Source: Paragorgia papillata (lineage: Eukaryota > Cnidaria > Anthozoa > Scleralcyonacea > Coralliidae). From it: a stretch of DNA of 64,000 nucleotides. Both the position numbers and the translations under genes were made by a program. The stretch is from positions 10,182,001-10,246,000 of the forward strand of contig JAWNZC010000351.1 in the NCBI GenBank assembly GCA_035771165.1. Reading direction: 5' to 3'. The stretch's first letter is position 1, and each line of letters begins with the position of its first letter. The notes under the pieces were generated by a model that saw nothing but the letters and a program-made list of their open reading frames with translations, made no database searches and was not told where the DNA came from. This document shows positions 10,106-20,529 of this stretch, piece after piece.

Positions 10106-10741
10106 GTGCAGTTTGTAGTCTTCAGCTATATCCCATGGTGGCTCACAGCTCCTGTACCCTCAACTGCGCCAAAAAATGGTCAACTGTTCATCAATTCTCT
10201 CATCAACTATATCCTTATAGATGATGTGATCGCTACGGCAGCTATCAAGTGTTTTGGTAACCATAATATTATGTGGTATCTTACAGAGGAACTTGTACCA
10301 CTAGCTCTTTTCAGCAACACAATAGATGTTAACATGAAAAAGAAGATGGTGACCAAGATGTTGGAGCTTAAAGGAGATGGTCTATGTACAAAGAGGCATG
10401 GTACAGGGTTTGGAAAGCCAACTTTTCCTAAGAGGCCAACAGAGGTAACACAAGATCTTTCTAGATATGTTGGGATGGATTCTTGGTCTTTTTTCAGAAT
10501 AATGAAGATAAACCAAGAATTCATTTACAAACCTCTAACAGATTGGGACAGTGATGATGGGTACAAAAGAGCTAAGCTCATTGTAAATAGCATCAGTGTG
10601 GTAAGTGATGCTGCAGAGAAAGGTGTCAAGCTCGGTTACGATTTTCTTGGAACAGCTGTCAAGGAAGAACGCTACCAGAAAGTATTGCAGGTAGTTGAAA
10701 ACTCCAGACATACACAACCAAATACAAGAAAGAGAAAATGA
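10106..10741 (+). CDS. Last-exon-like frame of an uncharacterised TE-associated protein
   Basis: An open frame of 211 codons from the first ATG. The frame is already open from about 10,050 (reads ATHQLQKIRRFVQFVVFS into the ATG), so the ATG is probably not the true start; AG dinucleotides near 10,070-10,090 could be acceptors. Product features include an IPWWLTAPVPSTAP segment, YLTEELVPLALF, TEVTQDLSRYVGMDSW and a basic end ENSRHTQPNTRKRK. From memory the family recurs in cnidarian genomes without known function. The decayed inverted copy at 9,326-9,740 and the location in a palindromic repeat argue that it is transposon cargo. No catalytic motif was recognised. Confidence 0.5.
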   Translation: MQFVVFSYIPWWLTAPVPSTAPKNGQLFINSLINYILIDDVIATAAIKCFGNHNIMWYLTEELVPLALFSNTIDVNMKKKMVTKMLELKGDGLCTKRHGTGFGKPTFPKRPTEVTQDLSRYVGMDSWSFFRIMKINQEFIYKPLTDWDSDDGYKRAKLIVNSISVVSDAAEKGVKLGYDFLGTAVKEERYQKVLQVVENSRHTQPNTRKRK

Positions 10742-11511
10742 TTTTCATCCTCATGGTACCTCACTCTTTAAATGGAACTAGTAGCAATGTTTAGGATTCT
10801 GGATATAGTGTTGTACTGATGAACTACTGTTTTGTATTATACTGATGTACTGTTGTTAATGCATGGTTGACTGTTTAGACTACAAACTAGTACTAGATTA
10901 TTTTGGAGGACATGTCATATAAATTTTCAGTTTTTTACACAATATACATAATTATGTATTAACATATAATTATGTATAACAATGGAAACATTTAATTAGT
11001 TGTGTAATGTCATACAATAACCAAATTATGACCAAATGCTCAAATTTGACTGTCACGATACCATGAAAACCACCCAAAAATTATGTTTAAGAGGATAACT
11101 TGTAAAATGAAGGTTTTAGACCTTAGAATATTAACATGTGGCATATGAACTTGGCAATTCTGCATTTTTTGGTACCAAAATGAAATCTCTATGGTCTTCC
11201 TGAGTCAAAATATGGTAAATCTGGGCTATTTTTGTCGCACGCGACATGCCGTAATAGTAAAGGGCCACCTGCTACCCCTAAAAATTGTCCAATCAACTCC
11301 AAACTTCACAATTTTGTTATTTAGGATGGACCTCACCACTAAAAAGAAGGTAGGTTCAATTACATTAACTTTTAAAAATCATGGGGCATATGATGCACCC
11401 TAGTATATATAACCCAAACATTTCTAGGTTCAGTTTGAGCGCTGTTGACTTTGTTATAGACTGCGAAAGAGAAATTTAAAGAATTTTATAGTGCTTTATA
11501 AATAAGTTTTC

Positions 11512-11586
11512 AGGAAACACCACGTAAAATATTTATTTGCATAGCAAATAAATATTTTAGCAAATAAATATTTTACGTGGTGTTTT
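11512..11586. repeat. Perfect-looking palindrome, AAATATTTATTTGC words
   Basis: AAACACCACGTAAAATATTT is answered by its complement AAATATTTTACGTGGTGTTT, with internal GCAAATAAATATTT repeats. It is a hairpin of about 75 bp, likely a tiny MITE remnant. Confidence 0.6.
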
Positions 11587-11589
11587 CAC

Positions 11590-12765
11590 AAAACGTATTT
11601 ATATTACATTATCGTCATGAAAACTTTCAAATAATTAATTTAGTGCTTATATAAACCCAAATACGATATTGCGGTACCATTAGCAGCGCTTATACATTCT
11701 GAGTTCGTACTGATTTGGATTCTGAGTGCATCTGTCTTTGTGTATCGAAAATGTATCGCTTTTCTGCCAGTTATTGCGGTGCCCTGACGAGTTGCCGTTC
11801 CATTGAGCAGCGGCTAGTTCGTTAGGTAGTTTAGCGTCGCCGTCCTCCACAGGCAACTCTGCGGCTATACTCAGAACTGTGGACTTTCAACTGTACAGGA
11901 AATATTTTAGTCGAGATCAGAATTGTGGCTTTTCAACTGTACGGGCCTCTCTCCTCCGTTGAGGCTTTGCCAGGTCTAGTGTACGCGCCGGGCGATGTTT
12001 TGGTAGAGATCTTTATGTTGGCAGAGCATGAAAGGGAGCGGAAGGGATTGGGCGCGCTAAAGTGGGCTAAAATTTAAAAATCTCGAGCAAAACATCACCC
12101 GTACATTGAAAAGTCACAATTCTGGTCTCGACTAAAGTTACATGCGGAATGCTCAATGCTTTTCTTCACAAACATGATGTCCTCAAAAAGCCGCCAAATT
12201 CCTAAAAACATCGCTTGTATATTCTCTTTCCCAGAGCCCACGTTTCTGTGTCCGTGGCATACCCAGAACTGTGGATTTTCAACTGTACAAGCAGATACAA
12301 TTGTGGTGCAAGGAGCTAGTTCGTCAGCCAGTTTTATAACTTCGCTTGTAAGTTTGTGCAGAATTGATAGCCACAGCCACACAAACGTCCTTGGGCTCTG
12401 GTATTGTCGCCTTGAGAGTGGAAGGGCGCGACGTTTTTGACGCGATGGATATTGGCAGCTTTTCCACGATCTCCGTGAAGCGAACTTGCGTTGCAAGTCC
12501 AAGAAAAATGTTGCTCGTATTACCTCAACTTAAAGTCGCAAATAACCACAACAATGACAACATTACTTACATTTTATTCAACGAACTGTACCGCATTCAA
12601 AGCAACACGATAAATTCCTATAAATTAGTCTGTTAATGCTATAACCTATATATACAGTTTTACATACTATAGAACATAAAAAACAAATAGTATAAACTGC
12701 ATGCTCCGTATACAATTCTTGTACAGTTTCAAGGTGCATAAATTTTCTTTGTTTTACGGCATTAG
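11590..12765. other. Non-coding region with an inverted repeat at 11,905-12,137
   Basis: The phrase AGAACTGTGG.TTTTCAACTGTAC occurs near 11,873, 11,921 and 12,270. The 11,905-11,942 version is complemented at 12,100-12,137, making a foldback of about 230 bp. No exon of the downstream SERBP1-like gene could be found here. Confidence 0.45.
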
Positions 12766-13188
12766 GAATACGAAGAAAAAATTAAGACGTCAGGACGAGT
12801 GAAGCAGACCATCGATATTGATATAAAATATGCCCCAGGTGATAAATTCCAAGATTCAAGAGGAGGACGCCGAGGTCGTGGTGGAGGGCCCCGAGGTGAC
12901 CGGGGTGGAGGTGGTGAACGTCGTGGTGCATGGCGGTGGTGGAGAGATGCGTGGAGGGAGAGGGGGAGAGGCTTTGGTAGCCGAGGAAGAGGTGGCTTTG
13001 GTAATAGAGGTGCTTTTGGTGACAGAGGTGGCTTTGGTGACAGAGGTGGTTTTGGTGACAGAGGTGGCTTCTGTGACAGAGGTGGTTTTGGTGATAGAGG
13101 TAGTTTTAGTGGTAGAGGTGGTTTTGGTGATGGACGCGGTGGTGGTGGGCGAGGTGGATTTGGCCAGATGCGTGACAATGGAGTGTAA
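12766..13188 (+). CDS. Last exon of a SERBP1/HABP4-like RGG RNA-binding protein
   Basis: An acceptor (TTTGTTTTACGGCATTAG, then GAATAC) opens a frame reading EYEEKIKTSGRVKQTIDIDI. A glycine/arginine-rich domain of about 100 residues follows, with GGFGDRGGF units and RGRGG boxes, which typically bind RNA. The frame hits TAA at 13,186 after RDNGV. Past that stop the same frame continues IDFNELNFDTEEFPTLV and a second stop at 13,242. That acidic tail ending in a FPxL motif is what SERBP1-family proteins carry at their C-terminus. So either this copy has a nonsense mutation, or readthrough or a sequencing error is involved. Upstream exons were not found, so this could be a gene fragment. Family assignment rests on RGG domain plus tail and is moderate. 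Confidence 0.55.
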   Translation, partial: EYEEKIKTSGRVKQTIDIDIKYAPGDKFQDSRGGRRGRGGGPRGDRGGGGERRGAWRWWRDAWRERGRGFGSRGRGGFGNRGAFGDRGGFGDRGGFGDRGGFCDRGGFGDRGSFSGRGGFGDGRGGGGRGGFGQMRDNGV

Positions 13189-13242
13189 ATTGATTTCAAT
13201 GAGCTTAATTTTGACACAGAGGAATTCCCAACTTTGGTTTAA

Positions 13243-13829
13243 ACAATAGTTTTAATCCTGCGACATAATCCACTTTTCTGAGCAAATGGACTCTTTGATA
13301 ACAAGAAACTTTGGAAGCGTTGTTTCAAAAGGCGTGTGGCGTTCGTTGATGTCTCTTGCGCAGTGTTCCCGCTGTAGTGTTTCACTGAAGTTGTAGAATT
13401 TTACTTGTGTAAGAAATTGTTGACATTTTTGTTCAGTTGAATAATTGTGTATGTAATGTAGAACATCTTTGCAAGTGAACATTTTGTAGAAGCCGTATAC
13501 CAAAATTTGCCTGGACGGAATGAAAGAATTTGAAATACTCTAGTGTGTTATGGACCAAAGTGATTGTCAGAGTAGCCCACTGGATAAAATATATTGACCA
13601 GTAACTTGATAAAACAGGATCATAAAAACACAAGTTTGCTTGTCTTTTAATTTATGTATAGAATCCACTTTACGTTTGATTTAATGTCACGTAACATGCG
13701 CTCAAAACTATTGATCGTATCTCATTTTTAGTTCAAATCTCACGCGGTTTTCTTTGTTATTCACAAGTCTTTATCTCCCATATTATCAATGCACGGTCTT
13801 TATCTGTATAAAGCCCAGGAAGTATTCTT
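13243..13829. other. 3' flank of the RGG exon, nothing else recognised
   Basis: Probable 3' UTR and intergenic DNA, with no supported gene. Confidence 0.4.
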
Positions 13830-13955
13830 GGTTTTCATCTGACGTCACGCGGCCATGTTGGTGCACAATGTTTATCCTTTGGGAATTTAACTCAAATTCA
13901 AATATTTTGTATTGTTTCCACCCCAACGGGGCCAGCGATCACGCGAGTGAAAACC
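13830..13955. mobile_element. MITE family M (copy 1, diverged)
   Basis: Contains TCATCTGACGTCACGCGGCC at the left and CACCCCAACGGGGCCAGCGA followed by GTGAAAAC at the right, the two signature ends of the family also present at 14,070, 14,485 and 57,483. Confidence 0.6.
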
Positions 13956-14069
13956 GAGAATACAGATAAAGACAAAACCTTGTGAAATTTGAACTAAATA
14001 CGCGCCTCGGGAAGTATGACTTAATGCCTCGGTTGTCGGTAATTAACTTATACATAATTATAGAATGGA

Positions 14070-14250
14070 TGGTTTTCACTCACGTGATCGGTGGCCCCAT
14101 TGGGGTGGTGAAACAATACGACATTTTTAAATAAGAATAGAGCTAAATTCCCATAGGATAAAGATGGTACACCAATATGGCCGCCATTTCATTGTTTCGG
14201 TGCACCAATTTATATGGCCGCCGTGACGTCAGATGAAAACGATCTATTGT
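14070..14250. mobile_element. MITE family M (copy 2)
   Basis: Runs from TTTTCACTCACGTGATCGG through CCCCATTGGGGTGGTGAAAC to GCCGCCGTGACGTCAGATGA. It is inverted relative to the copy at 14,485-14,660, making a local inverted pair. It contains the phrase AATATGGCCGCCATTTCATT. Confidence 0.7.
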
Positions 14251-14484
14251 TTTATCGTTAGGTATATCGTTTGGTATGTTTTTGAACCATCGTATGAGCT
14301 ACCGCTAAAATAAAGAGATTTTGAGTGGTACGCTAGCTAAAAAGAAAATGTTTGAACACAAGCAATTTTTGCATTACTGTAAATATGGCAGATTCAACAT
14401 TTTCCTACCTTCATAATTATGATTTCTTCATAATGCTACTTTTGATGTGTTTCCCAATCCCCAAATGCTCGTAAAAAGTTCCTT

Positions 14485-14660
14485 CATTTCATCTGATGTC
14501 ACGGCGGCCATATTGGTGTACCGAAACAATGAAATGGCGGCCTTTTTGGTGTACCAACTTTATCCTATGGGAATTTAGCTCTATTCTTATTCGAAGATTT
14601 TGTATTGTTTCACCACCCCAATGGGGCCACTGATCACGAGAGTGAAAATGATCCATAAGC
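14485..14660. mobile_element. MITE family M (copy 3)
   Basis: Same ends as copy 2 but in opposite orientation: TCATCTGATGTCACGGCGGC to GGGGCCACTGATCACG followed by AGTGAAAA. Confidence 0.7.
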
Positions 14661-15820
14661 TACACTAAGCTAAATGCTCGAATTAGCACTTAACTTCAAA
14701 TAAGCGTCCATGCATTCTCGAATTATCGCTTCTCCTAAAGCCCACGTTTTGTTAATAAGCGCTCCTCCCCCTATATATAAACCTCCAATAAACCAAACGC
14801 GCCCTTGCTGTCTCCTTAAACCGACCAATCACAGCAAGGCTGCCGGCTTGAGCTGACCGTTTCAACCACGGTTTTAAGTTCAGTAAAAAAATGTTCGTAA
14901 ATAGAATCAATAAGATGATGTAACTGTTGTAATCGCGATGTGAATATATGTACATCAGTGTTGGTTTTCGATACACAGAGTATGACTTAAAGTCCCATTT
15001 GGTTTAACGGAAAACAAAACATCCAAAAACGGGATAGATTTGTCTTGATTTCGTAATTCCATAGTGAATTTGATTGAAGGGTGAATGCTGTTAACGTTGA
15101 CCATGGTCAAGAAAATTAGTTCTCAAACTCATTAATTCATGAACGAAAAACAAAATAAATTAATGTTTAATCAGTGCTTTGAAATCGGAAGAAAAGTACT
15201 AGTACTTTGAAATAATGCAAAATACGTTTCCAAATTTTTGGGACTTTGAAATAAGGCAAATTATATTACGTTTCAGAGGTATCTTCGGAGTTTTGAGAAG
15301 TCAGTTCAAATACTCGACGTCGGACTTTACCGGGATTACAAAGCCCTCGTGCATTAAAAAGCCTTTTCAAAAAGCACTTGGACTAATTGAAATCCCAGCA
15401 AAGTCCTCCGTCTCGTATTTGAACTATTACTTAAAGCATTCAAACCGTGTGACCATCAACATAACGTTTCCACATACCTGGTTTTAACGGAGCAGTTGCA
15501 AGAGCCCTCTTCTCAAACTCCTCCATATATATAGCCTAACGAGAGAGTATATCCACGACTCAACGGGGATATTGACCAATCATAATGTTGAAATAACATT
15601 TATTATTCTTTATTCTATTTATTGCTTAATCAAAATGTTTTAACAAGAATAAAGTTTCTTTAAAGCCATATACTGATTAAATTAAAGAGAAAACGTACAT
15701 TATTCATAAATAAATGACTTCACGGCTTCAAGATCGACACTCATTTTCACACTCAATATCAACAAAAAGCACAGCAATTAGAATTTCAGCATGTTGGCAA
15801 GTAGTTTTCTGACTTCCTTG
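14661..15820. other. Non-coding stretch downstream of the repeat-protein gene
   Basis: No supported gene. The part 14,845-14,930 is another fragment of the dispersed repeat seen near 930-1,015. The 3' end of the minus-strand gene should lie within the last few hundred bases of this interval. Confidence 0.4.
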
Positions 15821-18800
15821 CTATAGTTTCATCTCAGTTTCAGTTGTTTTGATCTGATATACTTCTTGGTGAGTTGATTCATCATTTCGACAGACACAAC
15901 AGCAAAAGAACTCGACCATTCTCCAACCAAACGATTTTGTCATCAGTTTCTTGTCATTCCTACTTTTTGCGAAATTGTTTTTCTTTTCTTCTTTCTTTTC
16001 TTTCTTCTTACCACATTTTTTATTTATCTTCTGTTCTGTTTTATCTTTCTTATTTTTCTCCTCATTCTTTTTGGTTTTCTTCATCTTCTTTTCTTCTTTC
16101 CTGTCTTTGCTTCGAGGATAAGAAGTCAGTGTTTCGTGGCAAGGGACAACAGACTTTTCATCTATGGCAAGTAAATTAAATATAAGTGCTACATATGCAC
16201 GTTTTACTTTAGATCGGTATAGCAATAAATGTATACGATCATTTAAAATCATATGTTATTTGCTGTACAAAAGAAGCTCTTATACAAGGGTGGAAGACGC
16301 GGGGGGAGCTGCTCTCCAATAATTTAGTAACGCTATAAAAATCGTCTTAATATTTTTCTACGTATTCTAAAAATACACCAGAGCACAGTTTAAACTCGCT
16401 AAAGTTAAACGTACCTTGACGATTATGGAGAATTTCCAACTCGATACAATTTCCATTAATACCATTGATATTGGACGGTTTAGTCACATAAAGATCTTCT
16501 GTCAAATTTTCAGCATCAGACTCTTCCTCATTAGGTTGACCCCCGGCTTTGGCCAACCAATGAGCAAGATGCTCTTCTCCGCCACCACACTGAGGTAGAT
16601 CTGTGACTGTTTTCCACGATTTATCAGGAGTCTTCTTGTTGTCTAGTAGATCATGCCCTTGTAAATCATCGGATGCACCCGGCTGTACATGTACTGCAAT
16701 AGACGGTTCAGACGCAGGTAGACAATCCAGCGTGTTGCATAAATGCGGGAAAGTCCTTTCTTCAGAGGCTGAAACAGCGGTCTTTTTGGAAACCTTATGA
16801 AGAGGCTCATCTTTAAAGGTTAGAACACTGCCTTTGTTCCACCATCCGGGAAGAGACAATTCGTTGGTAAGTGGAAGTCCGGCACTCTTCCACACGTCAT
16901 CAAAGGTCTCTTCTTGGAGTGGTGAAACATTGTCAACGCTCTGCTTATTAAGATGGGTCCCTTCATCGGAGCCTGTTGTTCTGAGATATGTTTTAATTTC
17001 AAAACCCGGTTCATCATGATCAACATGGATACTCTTTAGTTCGACAGGACATTTGGTGTCGACAACAGTCTGACGTTCTGCGTTGGATACCGCAACAGGA
17101 CAATTGGTGTCAACAACTGGTTGAAGTTCTGCGTTGAATACCGCGACAGGACAATTGGTGTCAACAACAGGCTGGAGTTCTGCGTTGGATACCGCGACAG
17201 GACAATTGGTGTCAACAACAGGCTGGAGTTCTGCGTTGGATACCGCGATAGGACAATTGGTGTCAACAACAGTCTGAAGTTCTGCGTTGGTTTGTGCGAC
17301 AGGACAATTGGTGTCAACAACAGGCTGGAGTTCTGCGTTGGATATCGCGACAGGCCAATTTGTATCAACAACAGGCTGGAGTTCTGCGTTAGATACCGCG
17401 ACAGGGCAATTGGTGTCGACAACAGGCTGGAGTTCTGCGTTGGTTAACGCAACAGGACAATTGGTCTCCACTTCAGGCTGGAGTTCTGCGTTGGTTAACG
17501 CAACAGACCAATTGGTGTTCACTTCAGGCATGAGTTCTGCGTTGGATAACGCGACAGGACAATTGGTATCAACAACAGGCTGGAGTTCTGCGTTGGATAT
17601 CGCGACAGGCCAATTGGTGTCAACAACAGTCTGAAGTTCTTCGTTGGTTTGTGCGACAGGACAATTGGTGTCAACAACAGGCTGGAGTTCTGCGTTGGAA
17701 ATCGTGACAGGCCAATTTGTATCAACAACAGGCTGGAGTTCTGCGTTAGATACCGCGACAGGGCAATTGGTGTCAACAACAGGCTGAAGTTCTGCGTTGG
17801 ATACCGCAACAGGATAATTGGTGTCCACTTCAAGCTGGAGTTCTGCGTTGGGTGGCACGACAGGACAATTGGTGTCCAGTTCAGGCTGCAGTTCTGCGTT
17901 GGTTAACGCAACATGACAATTGGTGTCCACTTCAGGCTGGAGTTCTGTGTTGGTTAACGCAACAGACCAATTGGTGTTCACTTCAGGCATGAGTTCTGCG
18001 TTGGTTTGTGCGACAGGACAATTGGTGTCAACAACAGGCTGGAGTTCTGCGTTGGATATCGCGACAGGCCAATTTGTATCAACAACAGGCTGGAGTTCTG
18101 CGTTAGATACTGCGACAGGGCAATTGGTGTCAACAACAGGCTGAAGTTCTGCGTTGGATACCGCAACAGGACAATTGGTGTCCACTTCAGGCTGGAGTTC
18201 TGCGTTGGGTGGCACGACAGGACAATTGGTCTCCAATTCAGGCTGGAGTTCTGCGTTGGTTAACGCAACAGACCAATTGGTGTTCACTTCAGGCACGAGT
18301 TCTGCGTTGGATAACGCGACAGGACAATTGGTATCAACAACAGGCTGGAGTTCTGCGTTGGATATCGCGACAGGCCAATTGGTGTCAACAACAGGCTGGA
18401 GTTCTGCGTTGGCTATCGCGACAGGCCAATTTGTATCAACAACAGGCTGGAGTTCTGCGTTAGATACCGCGACAGGGCAATTGGTGTCAACAACAGGCTG
18501 AAGTTCTGCGTTGATTACCGCAACAGGACAATTGGTGTCCACTTCAGGCTGGAGTTCTGCGTTGGGTGGCACGACAGGACAATTGGTGTCCAGTTCAGGC
18601 TGGAGTTCTGCGTTGGTTAACGCAACATGACAATTGGTGTCCACTTCAGGCTGGAGTTCTGCGTTGGTTAACGCAACAGACCAGTTGGTGTTCACTTCAG
18701 GCATGAGTTCTGCGTTGGATAACGCGACAGGACAATTGGTGTCGACAACAGGCTGGAGTTTTGCGTTGGATATCGCGACAGGCCAATTTGTATCAACAAT

Positions 18801-20027
18801 AGGCTGGAGTTCTGCGTTAGATACCGCGACAGGGCAATTGGTGTCAACAACAGGCTGAAGTTCTGCGTTGGATACCGCAACAGGACAATTGGTGTCCACT
18901 TCAGGCTGGAGTTCTGCGTTGGGTGGCACGACAGGACAATTACTGTCCAGTTCAGGCTGGAGTTCTGCGTTGGTTAACGCAACATGACAATTGGTGTCCA
19001 CTTCAGGCTGGAGTTCTGCGTTGGTTAACGCAACAGGACAATTGGTGTCCACTTCAGTCTGGAGTTCTGCGTTGGTTAACGCAACAGGGCAATTGGTGTC
19101 CACTTCAGGCTGCAGTTCTGCGTTGGGTGGCACGACAGGACAATTGGTCTCCACTTCAGGCTGGAGTTCTGCGTTGGTTAACGCAACAGACCAATTGGTG
19201 TTCACTTCAGGCATGAGTTCTGCGTTGGATAACGCGACAGGACAATTCGTGTCAACAACTGGCTGAAGTTCTGCGTTGGTTGGCGCTACAGGACAATTGG
19301 TGTCAACAACAGTCTGAAGTTCTGCCGTGGTTATTGCCACAGGACAATTGGTGTCCACTTCAGGCTGGAGTTCTGCGTTGGATGTTGCAATAGGAGAATT
19401 GGTGTCTACTTCAGGCTGGAGATCTGGGTTGGTTAACGCGACAGGACAATTGGTGTCCACTTCAGGCAGGAGTTCTGCGTTGGATGTCGCAACAGGACAA
19501 TTGGTGTCCACTTCAGGCTGGAGTTCTGCGTTGGGTGGCACGACAGGACAATTGCTGTCCACTTCTGGCTGGAGTTTTGCGTGGGTTAACGCAACGGGAC
19601 AATTGGTGTCCACTTCAGACTGGAGTTCTGCGTTGGTTAACGCAACAGGCCAATTGGTGTACATGTCCACTAAAGGTTGGAGTTCTGCGTTGGGTGGCGC
19701 GACAGGACAATTGGTGTCCACTTCAGGCTGGAGTTCTACGTTGGATGTCGCAACAGGACAATTGGTGTCCACTTCAGGCTGGAGTTCCGCGCTGGTTGGC
19801 GCTACAGGACAATTAATGGTGTCTTCACCAGGATGAAGATCTTGATTTGTCAGTTTAATATGACTATTATTAACCACATCAGGTTGAAGACCGTCTTTTG
19901 TCACTTTGACAGGTCTATTGTTATACCTATTAGGTTGGAAATCCTGTTCGTTCAGCAAATAATCATCAAAGATATTGTTTCCCATCTCTATATAGTGTGA
20001 AAGAATAGTATTAATGACATGCTTCAT
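15821..20027 (-). CDS. Two-exon gene for a protein with about 57 repeats of 17 residues
   Basis: Exon 1 is 16,415-20,027 and exon 2 is 15,821-16,161. The donor reads CAAG|GTACGT and the acceptor ACTTGCCATAG|ATGAAAAG; the 253-bp intron keeps phase 1, and the joined CDS is 3,954 nt (1,317 residues). Residues 1-25 are unique. About 57 units follow, with consensus TNAELQPEVDTNCPVAL; the first units are degenerate, as at the edge of an array, and two units carry 1-2 extra residues. One position per unit is Cys in most units and Trp in about 13. A block of 6-10 units recurs, marked by AELMPEVNTNWSVAL. After the array come about 200 acidic unique residues (GWWNKG, HLAHWLAKAGGQ). Exon 2 adds a Lys/Glu-rich basic stretch and a Cys cluster FFCCCVCRND. 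No signal peptide or membrane span is evident and no known family is recognised. Function unknown. Alternative start: Met15 (MGNNIF). Confidence 0.75.
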
Positions 20028-20094
20028 AATGCATAATATATACTATTTTCCCCAGGGTGGGGACTTCGCCACAGATTTTTAGGAAATTAGCGCC

Positions 20095-20165
20095 ATTTTT
20101 CAAATGGCCGGAGTTTGCCGAGGGTTGGGGGTGGGGGGGGGGGTGGGGGGTGGGGCACGCTTGGA
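20095..20165 (+). repeat. G-rich tract, possible G-quadruplex
   Basis: Several runs of three or more G within 60 bp (GGGTTGGGGGTGGGG and following). It lies about 100 bp upstream of the repeat-protein start codon, on the non-template side. A regulatory role is possible but unsupported. Confidence 0.45.
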
Positions 20166-20529
20166 CTTGGCTGTTAGAGAAACAATTTTAGAGTTTGTAC
20201 ATTTTGATTGATTCACTGAGTGGTGATTCTGAGACAACGCAAACTATATATAATTTTTAACACAGAAGTCAAAATGTTTGAGTTAGAGACTTGTTTTGTA
20301 ATTATTTTATCGATGAATAAAACTTGCTTGTAAAGTCTGCTAAAAGCTATAACAATTTAGGACAAATGGCAACCGGGATTTGGAGACAATTGCTGATGAT
20401 TGCAAGAGTAAATAAAATCCCCCTGATATACTAATATAGAGGGCAAAATTACCAATATAGATTCGCCAACGAGGAATGTTTTGTATTAAAATTCAGAAGT
20501 CAGAACAAAAAACCATAAAACTCGAAAAT

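Larger units (their letters stand above)
6119..11422. repeat. 5.3-kb imperfect palindrome (foldback or inverted TE copies)
   Basis: Left arm 6,119-6,555 is the inverted copy of 10,975-11,422, for example GGTCCATCCTAAATAACAAA against its complement near 11,320. The pairing continues inward: 9,056-9,740 is an inverted, internally deleted copy of 10,065-10,975. The left arm is split by a 2.5-kb insertion (6,557-9,052) that the right arm lacks. The loop is about 9,740-10,065. The right arm carries an open 211-codon frame. Confidence 0.85.

Noticed and set aside
17036..19836. Many plus- and minus-strand frames opposite or beside the 17-residue repeat gene
   Set aside because: A 51-bp satellite keeps several frames open. 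Only the 1,226-codon minus frame runs through the whole array, has unique ends and splices in frame.
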